From positions 1 to 13,383 of the forward strand of contig DMWH01000153.1 of assembly GCA_003483345.1 (NCBI GenBank): a stretch of DNA of 13,383 bases, given 5' to 3'. Positions within the stretch are counted from its first letter, which is position 1. Each line of letters starts with the position of its first letter. Below, in pieces: positions 1 through 6,911 of the stretch. This DNA comes from Clostridiales bacterium. GTDB lineage: Bacteria > Bacillota > Clostridia > Tissierellales > Sedimentibacteraceae. A program made the position numbers and the translations under genes. The notes beneath the pieces were generated by a model. It searched no databases and was not told where the DNA came from. It was given only the letters and a program-made list of their open reading frames with translations.

Positions 1-664
1 TGATGGGAAACAAAGCAAATTTCAGTCTTCGGTCATGATGGCAAAGGATGAGGGTTTTTACCCATTCAGTAAAGTACCTGTTTTTAACTTTAGCTGCCAA
101 CCGATACAGTCCATGCTCCACATTGGGATTGATGAACCAAATTTCCGACACAAATTCATCAAAAGGCGTAGGAATTCTTAAATGTTCTGGAATATACCGA
201 TTCTTTTCCTCCACATAGGTTTCCACTGCCTTAATTATGTCATCATTTCCTGCATAGGCATTGGTAATGATGGACATGGTGTTTTCCAGCCCTTCGATTT
301 CTTCCCTTGCTGCCGTAGAGCTTCTCACTGTCAGATAAAAATACGGGGCAGGGAACATACAGACCGCCATTACCGCCGCCAGGCTGGTATTATCAAATAG
401 TAGGGTTCCTGCAACAAAGCCGCCTGCTACTGATATAAGGATCATAATGACAAATTTTCTCGTAGTGCACCGAGTCTGACGAAACAGGGTTTCAAAACGT
501 ATTGAGATTCTCTCCGTTACTTTAAGCTTTGTCCCCACCAGATCCATACGACGTTTTTTCAGTGGATTCTGCTCTTTAATAAACGGGTTCAATTTAAGCA
601 AGAGAATCAGGGAAAGGCTGATGAGTGTGAAAACAAGGACATAAGATAGATAAATCAGATTCAT
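1..664 (-). CDS. tadB: TadB-like type II secretion system F-domain membrane protein (N-terminal part, runs off the left edge)
   Basis: An open frame starts at the ATG at 664-662 and stays open to base 1, giving 221 residues of an incomplete protein. It begins with a hydrophobic helix (about residues 3-24, rich in L/I/S), then a basic stretch, and has a second hydrophobic pair at about 70-110 (VIMILISVAGGFVAG followed by LAAVMAVCMF). The later part, with LENTMSIITNAYAGNDDIIKA, resembles the helical cytoplasmic T2SSF repeat of TadB/TadC-type platform proteins. The start codon overlaps the cpaF stop in an ATGA arrangement, and a TadB gene is what normally follows cpaF in Tad/Flp loci. In such systems this protein forms the inner-membrane platform worked by the CpaF ATPase. 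The TadB assignment rests mostly on order and topology; the C-terminal half that would confirm it is outside the window. Confidence 0.75.
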   Translation of the reverse strand, partial: MNLIYLSYVLVFTLISLSLILLLKLNPFIKEQNPLKKRRMDLVGTKLKVTERISIRFETLFRQTRCTTRKFVIMILISVAGGFVAGTLLFDNTSLAAVMAVCMFPAPYFYLTVRSSTAAREEIEGLENTMSIITNAYAGNDDIIKAVETYVEEKNRYIPEHLRIPTPFDEFVSEIWFINPNVEHGLYRLAAKVKNRYFTEWVKTLILCHHDRRLKFALFPI

Positions 665-2049
665 TCTGCTCCCCCTTTCGTAAAGCGAAGAATCTCTTCT
701 TGAGGGACACCGCCTATCAGCAGTTTTTCCGCAAGCGCCGGGGAAATGCAACCTAAACGCTTATGGGTGCCCACAGCCTTAATAATCTTACCGTCTTTAT
801 CCCGTTCATAATGGTCAATAACATATTTATATAAGGTACTTCCTGTTACCTCACCATTCTCTACCCCTGTAGCCTCAAAGATTTCCATGTATTTGCGGGA
901 TTTGTCCGGAAGCTGCATTTTGAAAAGCATAATGGGAAAAGCTTCAACAATGTTTTTCAGAAGTCTTTCTTCTGATAAGGATGTTCCTGCCTCAAGGCAC
1001 ATGGTAAGGATTCTGTCATATGCCGTCCGTGCACTGTTGGCATGGAGGGTACTGACAATGGTGTGCCCTGTCCGCCCGGCTTCCTGCACGGTCAATGCTT
1101 CTTTTCCACGCATCTCTGCAGGTACAAGGATTTCAGGATGCAGCCTTAGTGATAGTTTTAATAAATCCAGCATGGAAATAGGATTAGGTTCTTCCTTGGT
1201 TAAAAGATGTATGACATCATTTATCATTACACCGTTTTCATCAAACTTTGCCAGTGACAGTTCACGGGTGTCCTCTATTGTGACAATGCGTTTATCCGGA
1301 GGTACGCAGCTTAGTATGTATCCCATATCAGCGGTTTTCCCGCTGCCGGTTGCTCCGGCTATTGCAACTGATACGCCGTTATTAACACATAGGGTCAGAA
1401 AGTCCAGTTCCTCTGCTGTGGCCGTATCCCACTCAATCAGATTTTCCCTTGTAATGAAAGAGGGCTTTTGTTTTCTAATGGAGGCAATAGCTCCCGCATC
1501 CGGGTCAACGCAGGGCGAAATAGCGCCCGACATTCGGACACCTCGTGCAATGAAACTGTCTCCAATAGGTTTTGAGCCATCGAGAATGACATTTCCAAAC
1601 CGGCTCATCTTTCTTACAATATTGGAGCAGGCTTCGGGTGTTCCAAAAGTTTCATTGAGCCGCACCTTTCTATCCCTATACAGTACCCAAATGCCGCCAT
1701 AACCGTTGACGTTTATTTCCTCCGTGTCGGTATCCTGAAGGTATGGAGATAACAGTCCCATGCCCGCCATGTCATAATATATCGCGTCTACCAATTCAGA
1801 TATGTTGCCTTTATCCTTCGCAACCAGCTGCTCACTGTTTAAGTAGCGCATGATTAGGTCTTTAAGCTTTTCCTCGGCTTCCTCCGAGTACAGCACCTGG
1901 GCAAGCTCCGCTGAATGATTCTTCGCTATTATGCGCTGCAGTTTATCAAGAATTTCGCTGTAATCCTGGGCCTGCATACTCTCACCACTGTCAGAACGCA
2001 GTTTGTTAGCCCGGTAAATCAGGTCATTTACTGAAAATCCATGGTTCAC
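661..2049 (-). CDS. cpaF: CpaF/TadA-family secretion ATPase
   Basis: A 462-residue protein of the VirB11/PilT/CpaF type II/IV secretion ATPase superfamily, which forms hexameric motors on the cytoplasmic face of pilus and secretion machines. Visible motifs in order: an N-terminal helical region, EINVNGYGGIW at about 111-121 (the CpaF N-domain signature region), Walker A GATGSGKT at 232-239, the Asp box TIEDTREL at 257-264, a Walker B-like ILVPAEMRG at 307-315, and the His box GHTIVSTLHANSA at 328-340. The start is GTG at 2049, which shares four bases (GTGA) with the upstream gene's stop, and a GGAGGTG ribosome binding site lies 8 bases before it. The length and motif set match full-length CpaF. 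The gene is translationally coupled to the TadZ-like gene before it and the TadB-like gene after it, so these act as one Tad/Flp pilus or secretion module. Confidence 0.92.
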   Translation of the reverse strand: MNHGFSVNDLIYRANKLRSDSGESMQAQDYSEILDKLQRIIAKNHSAELAQVLYSEEAEEKLKDLIMRYLNSEQLVAKDKGNISELVDAIYYDMAGMGLLSPYLQDTDTEEINVNGYGGIWVLYRDRKVRLNETFGTPEACSNIVRKMSRFGNVILDGSKPIGDSFIARGVRMSGAISPCVDPDAGAIASIRKQKPSFITRENLIEWDTATAEELDFLTLCVNNGVSVAIAGATGSGKTADMGYILSCVPPDKRIVTIEDTRELSLAKFDENGVMINDVIHLLTKEEPNPISMLDLLKLSLRLHPEILVPAEMRGKEALTVQEAGRTGHTIVSTLHANSARTAYDRILTMCLEAGTSLSEERLLKNIVEAFPIMLFKMQLPDKSRKYMEIFEATGVENGEVTGSTLYKYVIDHYERDKDGKIIKAVGTHKRLGCISPALAEKLLIGGVPQEEILRFTKGGAE

Positions 2050-2783
2050 CTCTTTTCACCTCCACAAATCGAGGATGCGATTTTCTCCAGTACCTTGCTA
2101 TAACGTCTGCAGAACCGATCATGGTAGGAATACAGCGGTGTCCCGGCATTCTCCAGTTCTCCTGCCCGTTTAATATATGGCAGCTCAAAGGCAAAAGGCA
2201 CTTCCATCATACTTCGATAGGCTTTATCATCAAATTCACCATTAGGAGACACAAGAATATGAGTCTGCTTGTCTGCAATATGCAGTTCCCGGGTAAAATC
2301 GGAAACACTCCTGTACCACATTTGGGCTGCTATTGAGGGCTTATGCAGGGTAAATATTCTTTCAGCCAGCCAGAGGCCTACTCCGGATATCAGGTTGGTC
2401 AACTCAGGGGCACCATCCACGATGAGAATATCAAATACCATCGTTGCAGCTTTCATCATGCGTTCAGTTTCCTGAAGGGTTACGGTATCGCAGAGAAGCC
2501 CGGTATAGCAGGTAGGCACGGATAGAAAAAACAAGTTTTTACTCCCCTCGTAATGGCTAAACTTATCTCCAATGTTTGGGTTATCATCTTTCAATGCTTT
2601 AAAAAGGCCTTTCTCAGGAGGAACATTCTGGCCGAAAAAGACTTGCAGATCTCCATATGTCAAATTTGAGGAAATGAGCCCTACCAGCATATCACGTTTA
2701 GAAAGTGCACAGGCCAGGTTTACAGCGAAAGTTGTTTTACCACAGTTATTACCTCCCCAAACAGTATAGGTTTTACCGCTCAT
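2046..2783 (-). CDS. TadZ/CpaE-like P-loop ATPase (MinD/ParA superfamily)
   Basis: A 245-residue P-loop protein. Walker A is at residues 10-17 (GGNNCGKT), with TTFAVNLACAL after it as in ParA/MinD proteins, and a Walker B-like DILIVDGAP near residue 117-125. The second residue of the Walker A is Gly rather than the signature Lys of true ParA/MinD (KGGxGKT), so ATP sandwich-dimer chemistry may differ. It lacks the N-terminal receiver-like domain of classical CpaE/TadZ. In Tad loci the protein at this position localises the pilus machine. The ATG at 2783 overlaps the cpaB-like stop by 11 bases, and the stop overlaps the cpaF start by 4, which supports tight coupling. The ribosome binding site is a weak GGGGTG. 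Assignment to TadZ rests on superfamily plus gene order. Confidence 0.8.
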   Translation of the reverse strand: MSGKTYTVWGGNNCGKTTFAVNLACALSKRDMLVGLISSNLTYGDLQVFFGQNVPPEKGLFKALKDDNPNIGDKFSHYEGSKNLFFLSVPTCYTGLLCDTVTLQETERMMKAATMVFDILIVDGAPELTNLISGVGLWLAERIFTLHKPSIAAQMWYRSVSDFTRELHIADKQTHILVSPNGEFDDKAYRSMMEVPFAFELPYIKRAGELENAGTPLYSYHDRFCRRYSKVLEKIASSICGGEKR

Positions 2784-3483
2784 GGCCTACACCCCGTTTC
2801 TCAAGGATCATGTGCAGTTTCCCTGTATATTCGGCTTCGATAAGTCTCTCAGCCTGCGCTTCTGTAACAATTAGTGTTATAGCCTTTGGAACCGGATCTC
2901 CGGTAGATGACTGACTCTCAGATTGCTGCTTTCGTACCTCTGCAGTATCCTGTGTGCGGGCGTTTTCTACGCTGTACACCTCCAGTCCTTTCAGTTCGGG
3001 ATAAAGGATAACCTGTGGAGAAGAATCCTTACCGTCGGAGGCCTGCTCCAAAAATACGGCTACCGCTACTATATCGCCGCTTTGCAGATGAGAGGAAAGT
3101 CCAGCTGCAATGCTTGGTACGCTTACAGTTACCAGCCTCTGATTATTTTTAACAATACGGTCAAATAGCTCATTTACCAGGAATACGCCGAGTTTTTGTG
3201 AAAAGAAATAATCTCCTTTTGCAATATCAGTTAGTGCAATCTTTCCTAAGATTAAGTCTTTATCGTTGATAATACCTTCCGGCAGACCATATTCTCCTAC
3301 TTCTACAGTAGCCAGGTGTTTATCGGTAATCTCTGTTCCGGCCTGGATATCTCCTGCTGCCCGCAGTACCATGAACGTTGAGTTTTTATCTTCATAAAAA
3401 CGCGGTAAAAGCACAAAGGAAATTACCGCTGCAATGGTAATACAGATGATGCTTAAAAATATACGGTTTTTCAGTAGTTTCAA
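2773..3483 (-). CDS. cpaB: CpaB/RcpC-like SAF-domain protein
   Basis: A 236-residue protein with an N-terminal membrane anchor (about residues 8-27, IFLSIICITIAAVISFVLLP) and then a SAF-type region. RAAGDIQAGTEITDKHL near residues 41-57 followed by a KGDYFF segment is the usual pattern of SAF domains in CpaB/RcpC and pilus-assembly proteins. A C-terminal beta-rich part (VTVSVPSIAAGLSSHLQSGDIVAVAV at about 118-143) matches the RcpC/CpaB body, where LQ-GD-V is typical. It would sit outside the membrane as part of the Tad assembly apparatus. The start is TTG at 3483, 11 bases after an AGGAGG. The gene is the first of the overlapping cpaB-tadZ-cpaF-tadB string. A Ser/Gln-rich, probably disordered stretch (about 184-197) precedes the C-terminal TEAQAERLIEAEYTGKLHM segment. 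Confidence 0.82.
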   Translation of the reverse strand: MKLLKNRIFLSIICITIAAVISFVLLPRFYEDKNSTFMVLRAAGDIQAGTEITDKHLATVEVGEYGLPEGIINDKDLILGKIALTDIAKGDYFFSQKLGVFLVNELFDRIVKNNQRLVTVSVPSIAAGLSSHLQSGDIVAVAVFLEQASDGKDSSPQVILYPELKGLEVYSVENARTQDTAEVRKQQSESQSSTGDPVPKAITLIVTEAQAERLIEAEYTGKLHMILEKRGVGHER

Positions 3484-3530
3484 ATTGCTCCGTTCCTCCT
3501 TTCATCAGTTTTTTAGGGTAATATATTATT

Positions 3531-3689
3531 TTACCTGCCGAAAAAGAGAGTAGGTTGCTGTTTCTGCTTCCTGTTCTTTTCCGTAGCCGGCTTTTCATCA
3601 TCGATATTTTTAGTCATTTTTGCGTTGTTATGGATGCACCAAATCAGTGTACGGAATACCCTGGGTTTTTTCTTTTTCGTTTGTTTCAT
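3531..3689 (-). CDS. Small basic protein of unknown function (52 residues)
   Basis: An ATG at 3689 opens a 52-codon frame that ends in TAA at 3531. An AGGAG lies about 5-6 bases before the ATG. The product is strongly basic (KQTKKKKPRVFR at the N-terminus, KNRKQKQQP near the C-terminus) with a short hydrophobic patch, LIWCIH, between. I do not recognise a family. It lies 47 bases upstream of the cpaB-like gene on the same strand and may be the first gene of the Tad transcript. The size, ribosome binding site and position support a real gene, but codon evidence is limited at this length. Its last codons (FGR then stop) lie within a 13-base repeat that recurs 189 bases away. Confidence 0.5.
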   Translation of the reverse strand: MKQTKKKKPRVFRTLIWCIHNNAKMTKNIDDEKPATEKNRKQKQQPTLFFGR

Positions 3690-3732
3690 AAAGGCTCCTT
3701 CCTGTATGTATTTGATATATTACCTGCCGAAA
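3531..3732. repeat. 13-base direct repeat pair (3531-3543 and 3720-3732)
   Basis: The sequence TTACCTGCCGAAA occurs at 3531-3543 and again at 3720-3732. Read on the minus strand, each copy lies shortly before a gene start: about 30 bases before the 52-residue protein and about 47 before the cpaB-like gene. It could be a duplicated regulatory or RNA-processing element, or a trace of a small local duplication. No function is shown. Confidence 0.45.
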
Positions 3733-3767
3733 GACATAGATATTTCTTTTTCGACTGGTAATTTATT

Positions 3768-3790
3768 GGGGGAGGGGTGTGGGGAGGGGG
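3768..3790 (+). other. Putative G-quadruplex motif
   Basis: On the plus strand there are four G runs of 5, 4, 4 and 5 bases separated by A, TGT and A (3768-3790). This fits the canonical intramolecular G4 pattern with very short loops. It lies in the non-coding stretch between the Cys-rich small gene and the 52-residue gene, on the strand that is template for the minus-strand operon. Nothing else in the window has such a G-rich run. Confidence 0.6.
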
Positions 3791-3863
3791 AAGCGCAAAG
3801 CAAACGCCAAACCGGCTTTTATCAAAAAGGCACACTACCCCCTTGGTGTAAAATGTTTGGTAC

Positions 3864-4037
3864 TTAATCATCAAATATATCGCACTTATCCTTGATGCAC
3901 TTATTACAGGACTCGTCAAAATGCTTACAGTTCCTGCAATCCCGTTCTTTCATCGTTTTGATGACTCTTCGGTTATATCCCGGTTTTTCCTGCATCATGC
4001 GTTCATATTCCAGTAACTGCCCTTCTGTAAAGTACAT
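3864..4037 (-). CDS. Small Cys-rich protein, possibly zinc-binding (57 residues)
   Basis: The best start is the ATG at 4037, preceded by AGGAGG seven bases upstream; a longer frame reading back to 4163 runs through the parB terminator and is unlikely. The 57-residue product has a charged helix-like N-terminal half (YFTEGQLLEYERMMQE) and a C-terminal half with five cysteines in CRNCKHFDESCNKCIKDKC, suitable for binding a metal ion. It ends in an acidic DIFDD. It follows parB on the same strand after a probable terminator. I do not recognise a named family; the CRNCKHF type of motif is common in small clostridial proteins. Function unknown. Confidence 0.72.
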   Translation of the reverse strand: MYFTEGQLLEYERMMQEKPGYNRRVIKTMKERDCRNCKHFDESCNKCIKDKCDIFDD

Positions 4038-4063
4038 AGGAGTCCCTCCTTTCAAAAAGGGCA

Positions 4064-4098
4064 TAAAAAAACGGCCTCCCTTGATTGCAAAATGGCCG
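4064..4098 (-). terminator. Probable intrinsic terminator after parB
   Basis: On the minus strand CGGCC (4098-4094) can pair with GGCCG (4076-4072) and is followed directly by a run of seven T (4071-4065). The stem is short but all G/C, and the loop is 17 bases. It lies ten bases after the parB stop codon and before the ribosome binding site of the small Cys-rich gene. Confidence 0.55.
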
Positions 4099-4107
4099 CA
4101 CCCTGCT

Positions 4108-5040
4108 TTATCTTTCCTGTTCCCTTTGCCGTTTTTTATACCAGCTCTCAAGTAATTGGACAATCAAATCTTCCTTTTGCTTTTCGGTAAAGTTTTTAGG
4201 AAAAAATCGGTCTATACGCTCACGCTGAATATGGAACTTTTCTTTTTGGTTAGGCTTTTCCTCAGTAAGTATGGAAAAAATGACGTCGATATTCAGTCTG
4301 CCATCCTGGCTTAGTTTTTTTATTCTCTGGGCTTGTGAGAGTGATGGAGTGCAATCCTCCGATTGCATGGTCTTATATAGGTCTTGCTGTTCATTTTCGG
4401 TCAGGTAAGAAATTTCTACAGCAGGGTTAAATGCGATTCGCTTTTCGTCCACCATTTCAAGAATAGAGGGTATAAGCTCGGTTAAGCGAATGTAACGCTG
4501 AATTTGTCTTCCACTCTCCCCTACATCCTTACCTATTATATCTGCACTTTCCAACCTCCCGACAACTTGTCGGGAAGTTAAATCCGTCCGTTGACCCTGT
4601 CTATTCATAGCTTCCAGCTTCATCTTATATGCAAAAGCTTTTTCACTCGGCAGAATGCTTTCTCGCTGCAAATTGCTGTCAACCATGATAATTGTCGCCT
4701 CATCATCATCCAGGTTCCGGACAATACATGGCATGGTTTCACGGCCTGCAAGCTCACTTGCTTTTTTGCGTCGGTGTCCGGCTATCATTTCATAGCCACC
4801 ATCTGCTTTTGGTCGCACAAGTCCGGGAACTAAAACTCCATACTGTTTTACGCTATCAGCCATTTCCAGCATAGCTTCATCCGCCTTTACCTTAAATGGG
4901 TGGTTGGGAAAATCACTGATTTCTGACAGAGAAATATCCAGTACCTTTTCTCGCTGGCTATCCGCCCGGCTTTCCTCTGTGGAAAACAGGTCATCTACTG
5001 ATGTCAGTTTTATGCTGTCTCTTGGATTGCTCTTTGCCAA
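4108..5040 (-). CDS. parB: ParB/Spo0J-family partition protein
   Basis: The chosen start is TTG at 5040, with a near-perfect AAAGGAGGTG eight bases before it, giving 310 residues; the extra upstream reading frame lies inside parA and is not needed. Domain order: a disordered N-terminus; ParB/sulfiredoxin-type NTP-binding domain at about 35-135, with AGHRRKKASELAG (87-99) as box II and DSNLQRESILPSEKAFAY (121-138) as box III; then a helix-turn-helix DNA-binding domain with TSRQVVGRLE and SGRQIQRYIRLTELIP at about 155-191. In this family a CTP-dependent clamp loads at a parS site. The first 50 bases overlap the end of parA, the usual coupled parAB layout. A perfect dyad at 4557-4575 lies within the coding sequence of the DNA-binding region. 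Confidence 0.93.
   Translation of the reverse strand: MAKSNPRDSIKLTSVDDLFSTEESRADSQREKVLDISLSEISDFPNHPFKVKADEAMLEMADSVKQYGVLVPGLVRPKADGGYEMIAGHRRKKASELAGRETMPCIVRNLDDDEATIIMVDSNLQRESILPSEKAFAYKMKLEAMNRQGQRTDLTSRQVVGRLESADIIGKDVGESGRQIQRYIRLTELIPSILEMVDEKRIAFNPAVEISYLTENEQQDLYKTMQSEDCTPSLSQAQRIKKLSQDGRLNIDVIFSILTEEKPNQKEKFHIQRERIDRFFPKNFTEKQKEDLIVQLLESWYKKRQREQER
4557..4575. repeat. 19-base perfect dyad inside parB (candidate operator or partition site)
   Basis: TCCCGACAA (4557-4565) and TTGTCGGGA (4567-4575) are exact reverse complements around a single central C. It does not resemble the Bacillus-type parS consensus. It encodes part of the SRQVVG stretch of ParB, so codon constraint is an alternative explanation. 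Confidence 0.6.
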
Positions 5041-5815
5041 TGTCCTGCACCTCCTTTGTAAAGGCCTTATAAGCTTTAGCAGCAATACCATGTGGATCAT
5101 GCATATAAATGCTTTTCCCCTCGGCACTCGTTTCAGCTGCCCGGATTGATAAGGGAATTTCCGTTTGGAACACTCGTAGTTTGTCGCCGTAGTCCCGCCG
5201 TAAAATAAAGGAAATATCCTTTGCAAAGTTGGTACGATTATCTACCATTGTGAGTAGAACACCGTCGATGGTCAGTTTAGGATTGATTTGCCTCCTTACC
5301 CTGGCAATAGTCTGTAGAAGCTGTGTCATTCCTTTTGCTGGCAGGTAATGAGCCTGTACCGGAATAATCACGCTATCTGCTGCGGCAAGGGCATTGATTG
5401 TCAACATACCCAAACTCGGCATACAATCAATCAGCACATAATCATATTTGTCTTTAACCGTATTGATATATGTGCAAAGTACTGTTTCTCGACTCATGGT
5501 ATTAACCAGTGAAACCTCAATGGCAGACAGTTCTATATTGCCCGGCATAAGATCCACGCCTTCCGCATGGTGAAGGATACCCTCATCAGGCTCATACGGT
5601 TCCTCCATCATAATTTTGGTTAAGACGGTAGCTAGTGAAATGGACAGATTGTCTGGCTCCTGATAGCCCAATGAATCAGTCAGGTTACCCTGTGCGTCAG
5701 CGTCTACCAGAAGCACCTTTTTGCCCTGTACAGCAAGACCAATACCAAGGTTAACTGTCGTGGTCGTTTTACCTGTGCCACCTTTCTGATTAGCAAGGGC
5801 GATTACTTTTGACAC
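4991..5815 (-). CDS. parA: ParA/Soj-family partition ATPase
   Basis: The start is GTG at 5815, eight bases after AGGAGG, giving 274 residues that open with SKVIALANQKGGTGKTT. This is the classical deviant Walker A with its signature Lys (KGGTGKT at 11-17). VLLVDADAQGNLTDSLG follows at 34-50 (Walker A' region), and DYVLIDCMPSLGMLTINAL carries Walker B. The short N-terminus, without an HTH extension, makes it a Soj-like, type Ib/chromosomal-style ParA. It works with ParB to move or position DNA, here probably an integrative element or large plasmid. It overlaps parB by 50 bases. A reading frame that extends further upstream to 5908 would pass through a terminator hairpin and is rejected. Confidence 0.95.
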   Translation of the reverse strand: MSKVIALANQKGGTGKTTTTVNLGIGLAVQGKKVLLVDADAQGNLTDSLGYQEPDNLSISLATVLTKIMMEEPYEPDEGILHHAEGVDLMPGNIELSAIEVSLVNTMSRETVLCTYINTVKDKYDYVLIDCMPSLGMLTINALAAADSVIIPVQAHYLPAKGMTQLLQTIARVRRQINPKLTIDGVLLTMVDNRTNFAKDISFILRRDYGDKLRVFQTEIPLSIRAAETSAEGKSIYMHDPHGIAAKAYKAFTKEVQDIGKEQSKRQHKTDISR

Positions 5816-5835
5816 TTGAATTTCCTCCTTTCTAC

Positions 5836-5877
5836 ATAAAAAAGCCGCTTGCTTTATATAAATAAAGTAAGCGGCTT
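5836..5877 (-). terminator. Strong hairpin with U tract in front of parA
   Basis: 5842-5857 pairs with 5862-5877 over 16 positions (15 Watson-Crick and one G-U) around a 4-base loop, and on the minus strand a run of T follows at once. It ends about 10 bases before the parA ribosome binding site. It can stop read-through from the membrane-protein gene, or act as an attenuator if transcription starts just upstream. Confidence 0.82.
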
Positions 5878-5885
5878 CAACATAA

Positions 5886-5914
5886 ATTATAAAAAAATAA
5901 GAGAACACAACCTA
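5886..5914 (-). promoter_or_regulatory. Possible parAB promoter
   Basis: On the minus strand a perfect TATAAT (5891-5886) lies 17 bases after TAGGTT (5914-5909), a poor -35 match. If used, the transcript would start near 5879 and begin with the 16-position hairpin. The hexamer alone is not strong evidence in AT-rich sequence. Confidence 0.35.
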
Positions 5915-5936
5915 AAGATTTGAATTCTCTCTTATT
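5889..5936 (-). terminator. Second terminator-like hairpin between the cassette and parA
   Basis: AATAAGAGA (5896-5904) and TCTCTTATT (5928-5936) are exact reverse complements with a 23-base loop. On the minus strand the stem runs into a T-rich stretch. It lies upstream of the stronger hairpin, so the boundary between the cassette and parAB carries two in a row. Confidence 0.5.
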
Positions 5937-6138
5937 AATTAGAAACTTATCTGATTTTAAGAAGGTTAAAAAGCTTTATTACAAAATTAAATCTGTGCAC
6001 TTAGTTGTTAAACTCTTCCTAATTTATTTATTGGAATGAACCTTTGTGAGCATAATTTTATTCCATAGCTGTTATTCTGGATTCTCATAACACCCCTTAA
6101 AAGCCCAGCTCACACTAACGCAACCTTAGGTAAATGCA

Positions 6139-6885
6139 TTATTCTTTAATAGGAACATTTTCGTGTGTATTTATTTTATAAGTACTACATACTTTTGCTA
6201 ATACATTACAAGCAAAACGATTACCATAATTTCTACATACAATCGAAAGAACTACATATTGTATTAATAAAGCAAGGATGTATGGTACAATCCAGTGAAA
6301 ATTTATACTGAACACAAATTTTGATATCAAAGCCGATACTGAATAGATAAGGAAAAATATAAAGCTTATTCCCGTCAGATCTCTAGAAATTAGAAAATTC
6401 CTATGCGAATCAAATATCATAGTATCAAACTCGATTGGCTTATATATCCGGTACCACAGTTTGTTTTGCATTACCGGATCAACCGGTAACTCTCCATACA
6501 TTTGTATTAATATATCCTTATCAATCCTCGGATCTTGATTAATAATCTTTGTGAAAATCCTGCATCCAGGATATACATTTTTTATCCTCCAAAAGGCCAG
6601 CATTGCTTTAACATTCGACGGTAACAATCCATTTAATATGAAGGTAATTAGGGTTGAAGTAGAAGCAATTATACCGTTTTGAATAAGTAGACCTTTATAT
6701 GTCTCATTAATATGATCTAGATCGAGAATATTACTGTTTGCTAGGCATAAATAAACTGCCAAATTAGCAACAATAAATAACCATAAACTAATCTTGTAAT
6801 CTTTTATGTTTTTACCCTCTTGAGACACGTGACTCTTCCCCCATTTCTGAATTTTTATATTCAAAGCTATACAATTTCCTTCCAT
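6139..6885 (-). CDS. Membrane protein with four predicted transmembrane segments, putative effector of the E2-E1-JAB cassette
   Basis: A 248-residue protein. Hydrophobic segments lie at about 33-50, 66-90, 170-195 and 199-219. Between the second and third is a roughly 80-residue loop with a motif-rich core: YPGCRIFTKI, DPRID, a Gly-Pro-rich GELPVDPV, QNKLWYRIY, and HRNFLISRD just before the third segment. I have the impression of a recurring uncharacterised family with this core, but I cannot name it. It is the last gene of the cassette, 84 bases after the E2-E1-JAB gene, and the pattern enzyme genes plus 4TM protein recalls CBASS operons whose membrane protein is the killing effector; similarity to the SMODS-associated 4TM family is only in topology. 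The ATG at 6885 has no ribosome binding site close by; an AGGAGG lies 47 bases upstream, beside a small hairpin, and a stop codon just before the ATG excludes an in-frame extension. Confidence 0.75.
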   Translation of the reverse strand: MEGNCIALNIKIQKWGKSHVSQEGKNIKDYKISLWLFIVANLAVYLCLANSNILDLDHINETYKGLLIQNGIIASTSTLITFILNGLLPSNVKAMLAFWRIKNVYPGCRIFTKIINQDPRIDKDILIQMYGELPVDPVMQNKLWYRIYKPIEFDTMIFDSHRNFLISRDLTGISFIFFLIYSVSALISKFVFSINFHWIVPYILALLIQYVVLSIVCRNYGNRFACNVLAKVCSTYKINTHENVPIKE

Positions 6886-6911
6886 ATAAACACTTTAATA
6901 GTCCCCAAATG

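Larger units (their letters stand above)
5816..6138. other. Intergenic stretch between the membrane-protein gene and parA
   Basis: This 323-base region holds the parA ribosome binding site, two minus-strand hairpins and a possible promoter in its left half. The right half, about 5940-6138, is AT-rich, and I see no open frame with a ribosome binding site, RNA gene or recognisable repeat there. Base composition changes visibly here, from the more GC-rich par/tad side to the AT-rich cassette side. Confidence 0.6.

Noticed and set aside
887-1702. 271-residue open frame on the plus strand
   Set aside because: It is the antisense shadow of cpaF; the minus frame has all the ATPase motifs and the plus frame has no ribosome binding site or family character.
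5041-5226. Extended N-terminus of ParB
   Set aside because: It lies inside parA in another frame; TTG at 5040 has a near-perfect ribosome binding site.
5816-5908. Upstream extension of parA to an ATG at 5908
   Set aside because: It would translate through a terminator hairpin and has no ribosome binding site, while the GTG at 5815 has a clear one and starts directly at the conserved N-terminus.
6139-6885. SMODS-associated 4TM (S_4TM) CBASS effector
   Set aside because: Four transmembrane segments agree, but no CD-NTase is present and I cannot see the family's sequence motifs, so only a generic call is kept.
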